From Akebia trifoliata (Eukaryota > Streptophyta > Magnoliopsida > Ranunculales > Lardizabalaceae): 64,000 nucleotides of DNA. Positions 1 to 11,196 of the stretch are shown here, piece by piece (positions within the stretch are counted from its first letter, which is position 1; every line of letters starts with the position of its first letter). A program made the position numbers and the translations under genes. The notes under the pieces are model-generated. The model was not told the origin of the DNA. It worked only from the letters and a program-made list of their open reading frames with translations, and did not search any database. Location of the stretch: contig CM030717.1 of NCBI GenBank assembly GCA_017979445.1, positions 24,539,288-24,603,287 of the forward strand, written 5' to 3'.

Positions 1-875
1 TTAGAGTTGACTTCCCTTTTTATATAGCTTTGGTTCGTTGATTATTTAGCTTCAACCGTGACCATTAGTCGTCCTTCCAACATCCATGCTGATCTAGTTT
101 TTTTTATGAACAAGAGAAAGCTCCTTGTCCATTCTGGTAGCAAATTGGGTTGGTTCGAAGGTTTGCAGGATATGCCCAATAATGAAGTACATTGGTTAGG
201 TACCTTACAGCCTTCGGTCTCGCCTGTTCTTCCCTTTCCACAAAGTTGTTTTGCCATATTGATCGGTCTGACCGGAGCTACTCACTACATCCCTCTTTAT
301 GTATTGAGGCAATTTGGCGAAAATCAGGACATAGTGACTCATGGAGATCTTGGTGAGTCGGTTGGGTCATTTTCTTCTTCTTTTTCTCCCTCATAGCAAT
401 TATGTGATCAACTAGACAAAGCTTTGAAGAATGTGATAACTTTCGACCACCCTATATTTTATAGCTATTCTTTTTCGAATTATCAGTTTTGGATACAACA
501 ACAGATTGCTGAGAGGGCTTGTAATATGCCTTCGATTCAAGTGAGGTATTCTGTTCTTGTTTCTTCGACTACCATAATCGATTAGAGGAGATGAGGGTGT
601 TTCACAAGCGGATTGAGATGCTTTGACTGCATTCTAAGAATGACCTAAAAACTTGACTTGAGTTTTTAAGGTGGAAGGAGTTTTCCATTCTAAGGGTTGA
701 GATTGATGATTTACGGGAGAGACTTGCTCAGGGTCCCTACTTTGATGCTTTCGCGTCTTACCTGGTGAGTCATGGTGCTTCAGACGTTGAAGTGGTGATG
801 GTGGGGCAAGCCACCCAAATTCGTATCTTAGAAGAAAGACTTGATTCTTTCTTCATTTTTCTTCGAGATGTATGA
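1..875 (+). pseudogene. DUF7745-like antisense ORF of a gypsy element (broken, 5' end outside window)
   Basis: Plus-strand translation gives a recognisable block: 'WFEGLQDM' (about 151-174), then 'LTGATHYIPLYVLRQFGENQ' (about 268-327), which matches the pattern 'x-x-YAPLxVxRQFGxxQ' of the plant DUF7745 family (my recollection of the family, no search run). The frame is closed by TAG at 394-396, reads on in the same frame to about 575, then shifts; the tail from 696 to the TGA at 873-875 ('LRERLAQGPYFDAF', 'ILEERLDSFF') looks like a charged helix or coiled coil. An in-frame TAG at 25-27 also interrupts the upstream part. It lies beyond the integrase of the minus-strand gypsy-A element and points the opposite way, as do the extra antisense ORFs described in Tat-lineage retrotransposons. 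A captured host gene fragment is the alternative. Confidence 0.6.
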
Positions 876-2235
876 TTAGCACCATATTTTTTTTTTTATT
901 TTCTTTTTGTTGGCAAAAATGTAATGTGAAGCCTTTTTAAATGAAAAGAAAATAGGTTTTTTACTTACTTGGTCTCAGGTGTATCTATTGCTTTGAAAAC
1001 ATGAAGTTTGAATAAGTCTTAGATTTTTCCTCATTAGCCAAAATAGTAGTTTTGAAAACGTTTGAATTTTTGTGATTTGCCTTTGTCAAATAAATATTAT
1101 AGATACAGAATATGAAAACTTTTTGATAAACCTCTAGTACTTCGATGATTTATATATTTTTGCCAACTACCGAAGATATAGATATCGATAACTCTTTGAC
1201 TCATTTAGAGTCATCCCCAGTGCCCTAGTATTGGGTGAATATCGATTAAGTGCAGGACTTGGGATTTCAAGAAATGTTTCACAGTTCACAATTTATACTC
1301 TTGTGGGCCAGGAGTTAATTTTCATTTTTTGTTTGTTTTTTTTGTTTTGTTTTGTTTTCCCTTATTGTCCCTGGTGCCAGTTACAATTTTCACCAGACCT
1401 AGTTTTTATATTTTTGTGCATTGTTCTTATGGGTTTTCATTGTGCTGATGGCTTTGATCTTGTCATAATCTAATTTTTTTACTCATAGCGCTCTTTCGGA
1501 TTTTCACTATAGCTTTTCAGGCTATGCTAGTATTTTTTTTTATTTTTTACATTACAATTCCTACTTTGAGCCTTTGTGTCTTTGTGGCTTGGTGATTAAG
1601 TTGAACTGCGAGATCGACAACTCTACTCTTGTAGTGGTGCTCTTTCTTGAGTGATTGATCTTGATTCTCCTCTCGAGTTCGCTAACAACTTTTTGTGGTT
1701 TGATAACTCAAGTTGAGCCGCGAGATCAAACACTTCAAGATGTTTTTTTTTTTAATATTCGATCTAGATTTTCCTCTCGAGTTTTCCAACTACTGATAAA
1801 ACTTGAGATCCGGATCAAGTTGCTAGATCATTAATGTATTCATATAGTGTTAACATTGTCATTGTAATGCTTTAGAATATTCCTTGATCCGAAAGAATTT
1901 TTGGTGGGACGAAACATTGACTTAAGTTAAGAATAGTAGAAAGATAAAAAAAGGTTGAGGTCTGGGTCTATCTAGAGTGGGTTAGACATAGGGTTTGTCT
2001 ATTTTTGTTTTGAAAAGGTAATCTATGTCTCTTTCCAGTTTCTCTAGAACTTATTTAGGCTGGAGATTTGGGTCGAGCTTAAGATCAAGTATTCGAGTTT
2101 TTTATTTTTTATTTTTGTATTGTAATTGTTCACAATTTATCCTCATGCGAGCTAAGAGTACATTAATGCTTTGGTTTTTCTAATTTTCTCTTTTTTTCAT
2201 TATTCTTTAGGTTTTAGGTGTAGTATGTCTTGACA
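876..2235. other. Gene-free stretch, probably 3' untranslated part of gypsy-A
   Basis: AT-rich with many T runs. The short ORFs here (for example 1231-1473) show no domain. It sits between the antisense DUF7745-like ORF and the integrase C-terminus, so it is probably the non-coding spacer of the gypsy-A element. I see no LTR end, polypurine tract or tandem repeat. Confidence 0.4.
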
Positions 2236-2239
2236 GTGT

Positions 2240-3330
2240 CAACATTAATCGATTGAGGAAAGACTTGTCTGTTCATTTCTATAAGAACCATAACTCCTCC
2301 CGTCAGTACCTTCTACATAATGAATGGTCCTTTGTAATTTGTTTGAATTTTCCTTTAGCATCTTTTTGGATTGGTAGAATCTTTTTCAAGACAAGGACTC
2401 CTGGTGAGAAATTTCAAGATTTAACTTTCTTGTTATAAGCATGAGCAATTTGCCATTAATAAATTTTCCCATTACAGATAGCTGCAAGACGCTTCTCCTC
2501 TATCAAATTCAGTTGATCAAACCGAGCCTGAACCCATTGTATTTTATCCAACTCTGCTTCTTTTAATATTTGGTGGGAAGAAATCTCAACCTCAATGGGT
2601 AAGATTGCTTCCATTCCATATACCAATAAGTACAGAGTTACCCTAATTGAGGTTCGAAATGAATTCTAATAGGCATGGAGGGCAAAAGGCAATATGTCGT
2701 GCCAATCCTTATAGGTGACTGCCATCTTCTCGATGATTTTTTTGATGTTCTTGTAAGCAGCCTCAACTACTCCGTTCATTTTGGGTTTGTAGGGTATCGA
2801 GTTGTGATGCGTGATCTGGAAGTCTCAGCACATTTTTGCCATATCTTTGTTCTTGAGATTTTTAGCGTTGTTGGTTATTATTCCGTTGGGAAGACCATAC
2901 CGGCAGATGATATTATTCTTAACAAATTTCAGCACATTGTTTTTTGTGACATTGGTGTAAGAAGCTACTTCTACCCCTTTCTTAAAGTAATCAATAGTGA
3001 CTAGGATGAAACGATGTCCATTTGAAGTTTTTGGCAAAATCGATCTAATGGCGTCCATGCCCCAGAGTAAGAAGGGCCAAAAGGTAGTCATGTTATACAA
3101 TTCTGAATGTGGAGTGTTGATATTATTGGTATAGATGACATTTACGAATGTGCTGATGCAACCACTTTCCATTGTCGTCCAGTAATAACACATTCTCATG
3201 ATCTTCTTGGCGAGCATATGACCATTCATGTGAGGTCCGCAAACCCCACCATGTATAGTCTCATCTAGTCATTTAGCCTTTGTTTCTAAGACGCATCGAA
3301 AGAGAACCTCGTGTTGCAATTTTTGAACAA
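2240..3330 (-). pseudogene. Ty3/gypsy integrase (gypsy-A), decayed
   Basis: Minus-strand translation runs from the zinc-binding/core boundary ('HMLAKKIMRMCYYW' near 3215-3174) through the core ('PFLLWGMDAI', 'HRFILVTIDYF', 'IICRYGLPNGIITNNAKN') to the region containing the catalytic glutamate ('NGVVEAAYKNIKKII', about 2780-2735) and on to the C-terminal 'YGMEAILPIEVEI' (near 2625-2585) and 'LNLIEEKRLAAIC'. This order and spacing is typical of Tat/Athila-type gypsy integrase. In the core, the position usually 'IITDNAKN' reads 'IITNNAKN', so a catalytic Asp appears changed to Asn. Stops and frame changes interrupt the frame. The integrase follows RNase H, as expected for Ty3/gypsy. Confidence 0.85.
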
Positions 3331-4240
3331 AGTTTCGTTACTTAAGAAGAATTGACATGCCAATCTTTGGATGGTTCTTCGTTCATTTACTGTCATATCT
3401 GATGGAAGGGTGTGATCTTCTAAGTACACCCTGATGTCTGAGTACCATGATTTTCCTCAAGCTCCGTTATATCCATTGGTAAACAATAAACTAGTTCATC
3501 TTGGACGTCGATTTCGATAAGATCGATGACTAGGTCTTTTGAAATACTAATCATGGAAGCAAGCGTGGCTAACACATCTACAAACTAATTTTTGGCTTGA
3601 GGCATATAGGTAAATGATATCTTGGTGAAATGTGAGCTCAGTTCTTCAAGGTATTCATGGTAAAGGACTAATCTTTATTCTCAAGTCTTTCATTCCCTAT
3701 TTATCTGATAGACTACTAGACTTGAATCCCCAAATACATCGATTTCATCCACTTCCAAGTCGATTACTGCCTTCAAACCGACGATGCATGCTTCATACTC
3801 TATTTCATTATTGGAATATTGGAATTTCAGTCAACTGGCTATTGGAACATGAGATCCATCTGGTTTGATCAAAACTGCCCCTATTTCATTTCCTTTCTAA
3901 TTTGCAGTTCCATTGAAAAACATCTTCCAACCTTGTTCTTCATCACTATCTTCAAATTCAGTCAATAAGATGGCTTCATCTAAGAAATTTTTCTTTAATG
4001 GCTCATAATCCATCAATGGATGCTCAGCTAAGTAATCGACGATAATTTGTCCTTTAATGGCCTTTTGAGTGACATAGGTGATGTCGAACTCAGATAACAA
4101 TAATTGCCATTTTGAAGTACGACCTATTAGTGCTAGCTTTTCGAAAAGATATTTGAGAGGATTCATTCGAGCGATGAGCATAATTGAGTAGCTTAGAAGG
4201 TAATGGCACAGTTGTTGAGATGTCGAAATCAATGCGTAAC
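3331..4240 (-). pseudogene. RNase H domain and RT tail of gypsy-A, left-hand part of split pol
   Basis: Minus-strand translation 4240-3897 gives 'ALISTSQQLCHYLLSYS', 'RMNPLKYLFEKLALIGR', 'WQLLLSEFDITYVTQKAIKG', the RT connection/RNase H region of Tat-type gypsy pol. RNase H follows: 'WKMFFNGTAN' (near 3925-3897), 'NNEIEYEACIVGLKAV' (near 3815), 'VFGDSSLVV' and 'FVDVLATLASM' (near 3590-3560). The Glu and two Asp of the DEDD set remain, but the first Asp (normally 'FFDGA') is Asn at 3912-3914, a G to A change. The frame is cut at 4240 by the copia element; the missing upstream half resumes at 13174 in the same protein ('YSTLKKTCYA' spans the junction). Confidence 0.85.
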
Positions 4241-6198
4241 TGTTAATTCCATATTTTGTCAATTATAAGACATATGTTGAGTGTTGGATCGATTTACCAC
4301 CGAAGACTGATGAAGACTCTGATTAAGCTGCTCGACCACACATGCCTCGACAAAAACCTCCAATGTGTGTACTTGATGCCCAAAAGGTAATGAGACCACT
4401 TAAGACCTTTTTCTCAACATATAGATGAGTGATAGGTCAACCTGTAGTGATTAGGGAAACTCGTTCTTCGACTCGTTCTCTTATCAGGATTTTTGATAAT
4501 CGAAAATGGTCACAGAGGGACATTAGAGATTTGACCACCCTAAACCCATTTTTTATCCTTGGTACTTTATAGGTGGCATTATATAGGTAATATCTAGCAC
4601 ACCTTCGAACTATTTCGACACCGGCCTTCCCGAAAGCTCGATTTGACCCGAAAAGGTAAAAAGGGTATTTTGATCATTTCACCTACTTTTATCATGGCTC
4701 ACCCTTAGTGGTAGTTTGGGGATATTCTAAATAGTAATATCTATCAGCTCCCCGAACGGTATGCGAAACGGAGCTACAGTTTGAAAGTTATGGTAAAAAT
4801 ACTCTACAGGGGCATTTCCATAATTTACTGATGTAACTCACTTATGGTTGACGGTGCCACCGTCAGAAAGCGTTCAAACGGTTATAATTTTTACCATTGA
4901 ATCACAAATTGGCCCCCTTCTCATATATATAAACTCCACCTCATTCCTTTGGGTTGGTTGAAGCTAGAGAAAAAAAGTCTCCCATTTTCACACACTTTTA
5001 ACCCTCTTTCTAGCCATGGAAAGCTTTAAACTTTGTTGAAAATCCTCTCAACTCATGCCCTTCCTTTGGATCAACCCTAGAAAAGATTGTCTCTCCTCTC
5101 TCTACACTTTGAGAATCTTTTTTACTTTCATGAGAGTCTAATTTAGGTGAACAACTTCAACCTTCCTAGACTTTTCATTTAATCCCACTCCAATCATCAA
5201 ACCTCACCTTACACGCACACTGGCTCATCTATTGAACAAGGAGCTGATGTTGAAGGAAGGAGTGAAACACGAAGAGCTGAAGAACTTGAAAACATGATTA
5301 GAATATTAGAAAAGCTCTCGTGGATTTAAGGACTCGAAGAACTCAAGATCTCTATTGACAAACCTTATAGAGTTGAGTGAGTCTTTGATTTTGTTTTTAA
5401 TTTTAAAAACATATGTGTGTGGTTACTTCGTTCAGCTCTCAAAAGTCAAGCTCTTGTTAGAATTGAGGATTCTTGACAAGAGTAGAGGTTCGTGAGTTTT
5501 CGAGGAATAAAACTCACAATTTGGAGAGAATGCGTTCTCTCAATCTTATGGTTTTAGAATTTAGCCTAGGTATAAAAATTCTATATAAAAGGTTTGAGGT
5601 AAACCATAAACCTCTTTGATAGTGAACACCAAGTTCCTAGGTAGGAACCTTGGAACCTTGGGAGTGGATGTAGGCACATTGCCGAACCACTATAAAATAC
5701 TTGTCTTGTATTTGTGAAAATGCATCTACCAATTTATATTTAGATGAATGCACGTTATGAATGAACACTATGGTATGTATGTCATGCCATGAATGTTTAA
5801 ATTCTAAGTGAACTTCAATTGCATTGCAAATTAGAGATTAGCAGTGAGAATGGATATAGGCATATTGTCGATCCATTAGATATCTTATGTCTTGTGCATG
5901 TTTTCATAATTTCAGAATTTACACTTGAATGAATGTCATGAGATGCCTGAATGTTGAATAGGTAAATCGTATATGAATGTGCCATTGAATGGCATGGTTA
6001 AATGAATGCTTAAATTCCAAGTGTATTTTCATTAAATGCAAATTAGAGACATGAGTGTAAAATCGCGGCCAGGTGAATGACTTAGAACACATAGTCAAAT
6101 TATCAATCTAAGTTAAAATTGGATCAATCGAAAGAAATTTTAGTTATCCTATTCATCCCCCTCTAATATTAGATATGATACGAAACCCAAAATTTTCA
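4241..6198 (+). repeat. 5' LTR of the copia element
   Basis: Starts TGTTAATTCC and ends TTTTCA. It matches 11197-13168 throughout with scattered, mostly transition differences, indicating an old insertion. It contains an exact inverted repeat TGACGGTG-C-CACCGTCA at 4849-4865. A TATA-like run at 4925-4931 lies in 'cttctcatatatataaactc', which could be the promoter; this is inference. Confidence 0.88.
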
Positions 6199-6200
6199 AT

Positions 6201-6212
6201 TGGTATCAGAGC
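6201..6212 (+). other. Primer-binding site, initiator tRNA-Met type
   Basis: TGGTATCAGAGC lies two bases after the 5' LTR. This is the standard plant Ty1/copia primer site complementary to the 3' end of initiator tRNA-Met. Confidence 0.92.
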
Positions 6213-6265
6213 GGGTTACTCTTGATAGGCTTAACATCTTAGAGTTGATCCCAAGTCTTTGAACC

Positions 6266-7160
6266 ATGTCTAACTCTGACAATGGTCATCCTCTAGATCT
6301 CCATCTATCCATCAGCTCAATTATGCATATATGTAAGTGAGGATGAGGATCTTTATCAATTCCTTTGAGTTGTGAATTTTGGTTCTTAGTAGAAGAAAGG
6401 TATGAGCCACCCAAAGAATTAAAAACCGATAATTGTCATAATATGAGAATACTAAATTTTATACACGGTGACATTGCCCTAAGTGAACTCAAACATATTT
6501 GGCTTTCTTAGAAGCCTACGTTGTCAAAACTTTGAACCTCAAATGTTAACAAATTGTTTTGAGAACATTAAGATGGAATAAAATAATTTTGTCTGAGAAC
6601 TTTATGTAAAACATAGATACTGTTGTATTTCCATGTACTTTTTAGGATAACTTGTCTGGAAGGAATAATTTACACAAAAATTCTTAGGTCCCTTCCTAAG
6701 AGGTTTGCTCCCATTACGACCTCGATTGTAGTTTCGAGATGTGAATCATGAGTATTACAGAACTTATGATTGCTCACCATGGTTGAGCTCCATCTGAATG
6801 TCCTCCCTAAACGGGGTAAACAGGGGTCTTGATTCTCTTCTTCAAAGCCATCCTTTAAATAGGTAAATTCAGTGTCATTTCATTTCTTCTCTCAGACTCA
6901 TAGTAAAATTATCCTTGAGGAAAATAGTGAGAGTGGCCGATGTTGAGGAAATGACTTTGATGGGGAGAAATTTTGTCCATATGGAGAGAGGATCATATAG
7001 CTTCAGTAAAATGAGTTATCCTGATGACGAAAGGCGCTCTATTGGGAAACTTTCATATATGTCAAAGGATGATACTGAATGTTACCAATATGGAGGTATT
7101 GGCCATTTTTTCATAGTTTATCTCTTGAAATCTAGAACAATCGATTTCTAAATATCTAGG
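6266..7160 (+). pseudogene. copia gag remnant
   Basis: An ATG at 6266 ('MSNSDNGHPLD'), 54 bases after the primer site, is the likely gag start. Many stops and frameshifts follow. Near the end, 'DTECYQYGGIGHFF' (about 7072-7113) is a decayed CCHC zinc knuckle: the pattern C-x2-C-G-x2-G-H-x4-C keeps the first Cys, the Gly and the His, but the second and third Cys are Tyr, each explained by TGT to TAT. Such G to A changes fit decay of a methylated element. Gag would bind and package element RNA. Confidence 0.7.
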
Positions 7161-7800
7161 TTCAATGAAACAACTGACTACACAAATTACGTAGGTTGAC
7201 TTAGATGAATTAGAGGGTGTTGAACAAGTATTTTCAAATTTTGAAGACTGCAACACCTCAGGATCCATATGGCACCCACCACGGTCTCCATCCCTTCTTT
7301 GGATGAAGTTGAGGATGATCAGATATTAGTAAATTAATCTTTTCCTCAAGTAGCCTCCTTTTCTGATGAGAAAAATTAAGTAGGCACCTACAATTTCTCT
7401 AGATAAATCGGTCATATTAAAATTTAACAAAAGACCATTTACTCCAGAACCACCCTAATTTCTATTGGTACATCTTCAGTGGTAGAGTAAAAGTTGCATG
7501 GGTTAGGATAGCTCCTATACAAAAAGTTGAATCATTTTTGGAGTAAGAAGAGCCATCCATGTCCAAGGAAGTGAGGAATTCTTCACCTCTTAAAGTGGAC
7601 AATTTTATGAGGAACTTATTCCAGATCAAGATAACCAAAGAAAAATGTGTCTCTTACTTAAATACTCACCAAGGAAGGTGAAATCTGAACTTTATAGGTA
7701 AATTCCTTCTCTTCCTAAAAACAATCCTCCATCCCAAAGAACTTGTTTCAAATTGAAAAGTTAAATCGAGGGATAACCAGTACCATGTGATTCACACCTT
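7161..7800 (+). other. Degraded gag/protease spacer of the copia element
   Basis: No open frame and no motif I can name. Position between the zinc knuckle and the protease Asp implies it is the decayed gag-pol linker. Confidence 0.5.
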
Positions 7801-7804
7801 TCTT

Positions 7805-8206
7805 AAGATAAGATATTTCACACAATGGTATTTGGATAGTGGTGACTTCAAACACAAGACCAATGACCAAAGTTAATTCAATCACTTGGTAGACTTTAAT
7901 GGAGGTTCTGTCATCTTTGGTGATAGTTGTATCGCTAGGATTGTTGGGTGTGACCCAGTCAGTGAATCGATAATACCCAAGGTTGAAATTATCTTATGTG
8001 TGGATGGTTTGACATATAACCTCCTCAGCATATCTCAAATGTGCGACAGAGAACAATCGGTGAGTTTCAACTGCAAGGTGTGTGAGATCTCAGATATTAA
8101 TAGAAAATTGATCATGAAAGGTCTCCGCATATCCGATAACTATTACGTTATCAAAGACATCAAAAAAAACCACCATTCCTTGTGTAAGCAACGTGGTTCA
8201 AGTTGA
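7805..8206 (+). pseudogene. copia aspartic protease and GAG-pre-integrase region
   Basis: The frame reads 'WYLDSGDFKHKTND' with the protease Asp at 7835-7837 (pattern WxLDSGCSxHMTG of copia protease), then an in-frame TAA at 7874-7876, then 'LVDFNGGSVIFGDSCIARIV' from 7886 and 'VDGLTYNLLSISQMCDR', the standard copia sequence between protease and integrase. It closes at 8204-8206. The protease would cleave the Gag-Pol polyprotein. Downstream integrase motifs continue the same order. Confidence 0.85.
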
Positions 8207-8990
8207 TGAGGTCCATTTGGACAATAAAGCTAGAAATGTTCGTGGGAAGTGCCATATTGGTAAATAAGTTTGTAGTACCCACAAAAAGATAAACATTCTA
8301 AATAGCTAAAGTCCTTTAGCATTATTTCACATGGATCTTGTGGATTCCAAAGAGTTCAAATTCTAAGAGGTGAAAGACATTTTTCTAATAGTGGTAAATG
8401 ACCACTCCAAATTTTTTTGGTTGCATTCTTGAAAGAAAAAAGTAGATACATTTGATGGTTTCAAGAACATCATTAAGAAATTTCAAACAAAAAATAGAGT
8501 CCACTATTGGACGGATATGAAATGATTATGGTGGAGAGTTTGAGAATAACTAATTTACTAAATTCTGTGAGAATCACAAGATCTGACATAAATTCTCATC
8601 TCTTTAAATCCCTTAACATTATAGAGTTGTTGAGAGGATCAATTTTGTTCTACAAGAAATGACTCGTTATACTTCATAGTAAGATTTTTAAGCCAAGGTT
8701 GTAAGCACTGCCTGATACCTTATCCCTTTGTATATCTTAGAGTAGGGTTGATCAACAACCGATGAACTGTGGAATAGTTTTTCTCCCAGTGTCAAGTTTT
8801 TTAAGGTCTTTAATCTTTAGAGACCATGAAAACCTGAGAAATGTTGACTTGAGAAATAGGAAGATTATATGTTGATATATTCATAGTTGTCTTTATTGAG
8901 CATCAATCAGAGAACTTACTATATTCAATAGTCCATCAATGTTGTGGTTGACGATCAACCAACGAAGGATATAGGTATTACTGATTCGAG
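8207..8990 (+). pseudogene. copia integrase remnant
   Basis: Broken translation retains 'CHIGK' then 'SPLALFHMDLVDS' (near 8312-8350), 'FLIVVNDHSKFFWLHS' (near 8382-8428), 'DTFDGFKNIIKKFQ' and, further on, 'VVERINFVLQEMTRY' (near 8625-8675), each a recognisable copia integrase block. 'ELWNSFSPSVKFFKVF' (near 8765-8812) and 'SINVVVDDQPT' (near 8930-8962) match the integrase C-terminal linker before RT. Stops, frame changes and base loss make it non-functional. Confidence 0.8.
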
Positions 8991-11183
8991 GATAAATGAT
9001 GAGGAAGTATTTTTTATTTCTTCCCCATAGTCGTCCCCGTCTCTCGTGCCAAAACTTCATAGTTATTGGAGACATTCACTCTTGAGTCTAAAAAACTCAC
9101 AAGTTGATCCAAATTGGTAAATTTGAGTGAGTAGTATGTGTTATTCTTTTAAAATTATGATCTATTGTTCGAACAAGTTCACATAGGTAAAATTGGGATC
9201 GTAGACCAATATTTGTTCTAAAATAGACTCATTCGATGAATGAAAATACTTTTTACTCTCCTACATAAAACTTGGTTTTCGTTCGAGACCCTCGAGTTTA
9301 TGTACTTTTATTGGTATATTTGAGGTGCATATCTCATTTTCGTGAATTACTTCTTTTTAAAAAATTCCACTTGTTGGAGTCAGTGTGGTCACGTTGTCCA
9401 AAAATCCATCTTGTTTCAAGAATATGTTGTTTATTAGTAAATTTAGATATATGTATCCTCATACTATTCTTAAAATGAGATCATTTAATGATGATGGAGC
9501 CTCATTGCTTCCTGTCAACGATTGCCCAAGTAAACATATACATGTTGGATAATCTTTGACTATCGATTTTTACACCAAACTTGTACATCTTGAGTGAAAA
9601 TCGTTTTTATGCATTTTTTGGTATATTCGAGGATTTTAAACCTCTTTGCTCCTAGTAAAAATATTGACCGGATGCTCGTGTGCACCACGGAACTTCGTTG
9701 ATCCACCAAATTTGAGCCAAAATTGGCAAATATTTGAGCAATTAGACTCACTCTATGTTTTTATAGACAAACTTGAGGTTATGACCTCTTTTGCATGAAA
9801 ATGTTTTTACGTCTTTTTTTTTGTACTATGTCTTCGAGCAATTCACTGATACTTGAACGCCTCTTAAACTTGGGATTATTGATAGATTAAGATTCCTAGA
9901 CCTCCCCTAAGTTCATTATCGAGTTCCTATTGTTTCACTTGTTAAATTTCAACTCGTTGCATCTCTTTCAAATTTATGAAACTTTTCTGTTTTGGTGAAA
10001 TTTTGTTTAATTTTTTTCGACTTAATTGAAAGAGTTATAGGGCCCATAAGTAGTGTTTTTTGCAAGTTGCAAGCATGCGGAATCCAAAAAAAAATCGAGT
10101 ACTTTTTGGGGTTGACAGTGGCACCGTCAGTTCTGACAGCGATTAACGGTGGCGCTACTAACAACGTTAAAACAGGCCCCAAATTGCCATTTTTCCTCAT
10201 TCTCTTGTTCCCTCATATGTTTTGTACCCCTCTTGGGCTCCCAAACTTGATTCTTTTACATATATTTCTCATATTTTTAATTATTTGGTGAGCATAATTA
10301 CCAAATGTGGTCACGTGATACAATTCATATATTGATTAGCTGTCTCGTGTGAATATTCATATTGGTAATTCTTTAAATCTTCTTACACGCTTATCATGCT
10401 ACAATTACTATGCTTTTATTTGTATACTTTATTAACTTGTTAGCATGTTATGCCAATGTTTCAATAGTTAAATCATTTTGGCATTTATTTCTCATACAAT
10501 TGTTCCTTAATAGTAACATCTTTTACAACTGTCACGTGTGCATTCAATCGCTTATTTGCATATCTTTTATTGTTTTGCACATGTTAGCATGTTACGACCA
10601 TGAGTCATTGAGTAATATCTTTATGTGTCATTTATCATTCCATGCCAATGCTTAATAGTAAAACATTTTGTTATATTTTGTGTGCATTTGATTAATTATT
10701 GGCATATCATTTATATTGTGCACGCTTCTTTGCATGTTTTGCCACTGTTCTCTTTAGTTATATATTTACTGTGTCATTTAACATGTCATACCCATGCTTA
10801 ATAGTCATACTATAGTTGGCATGTTTATGATTGCTTCCATCATGCATTTCGCTCTTATAGTTATATTACTTGTGTGCATGTGTACTATTTCCTTATGTTT
10901 ATTAGTTATATCTTGTATTGACATTAGGTTGATTATGTACTTTGTCAAATATTGACAAAAAGGGAGAAATGTACTTTCCACCCGTGTGTACTGCCTCAAC
11001 TAAATTCTACAGGTAAATCATTCAAGGAGAGCAGTACCAAAAGGGGAGCGAAGTAGTTAGAATCTTAGGTTTTTTATTTTTAAACACTTTTGTAAGATTC
11101 TAATCAAGTGTAAGTCATGTTGGTCATTCTAGCAATGTTTTCCAATCTGTTTGGTCTAGGTTAGGATTTGGTCTCGTAATTGA
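8991..11183 (+). other. copia internal region without RT/RNase H
   Basis: In a complete element this position would hold RT and RNase H; I find none of their motifs in either strand. The stretch is AT-rich. At 10113-10129 a copy of the LTR inverted repeat (one mismatch) occurs outside the LTRs, so part of 9900-10200 may be an LTR-derived fragment. At 10400-10900 the words 'catgttagcatgtta' and 'gtgtcattta' recur loosely. At 10945-10975 'tcaaatattgacaaaaaggg' resembles the spacer and purine tract before the 3' LTR, as if that region had been duplicated. Confidence 0.5.
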
Positions 11184-11196
11184 CAAAGGGGGAGAT
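11184..11196 (+). other. Polypurine tract of the copia element
   Basis: AAAGGGGGAGAT-like purine run directly before the 3' LTR; it primes plus-strand synthesis during reverse transcription. Confidence 0.85.

Noticed and set aside
2675..3004. 109-codon plus-strand ORF
   Set aside because: Antisense shadow of integrase, which has clear motifs on the minus strand.
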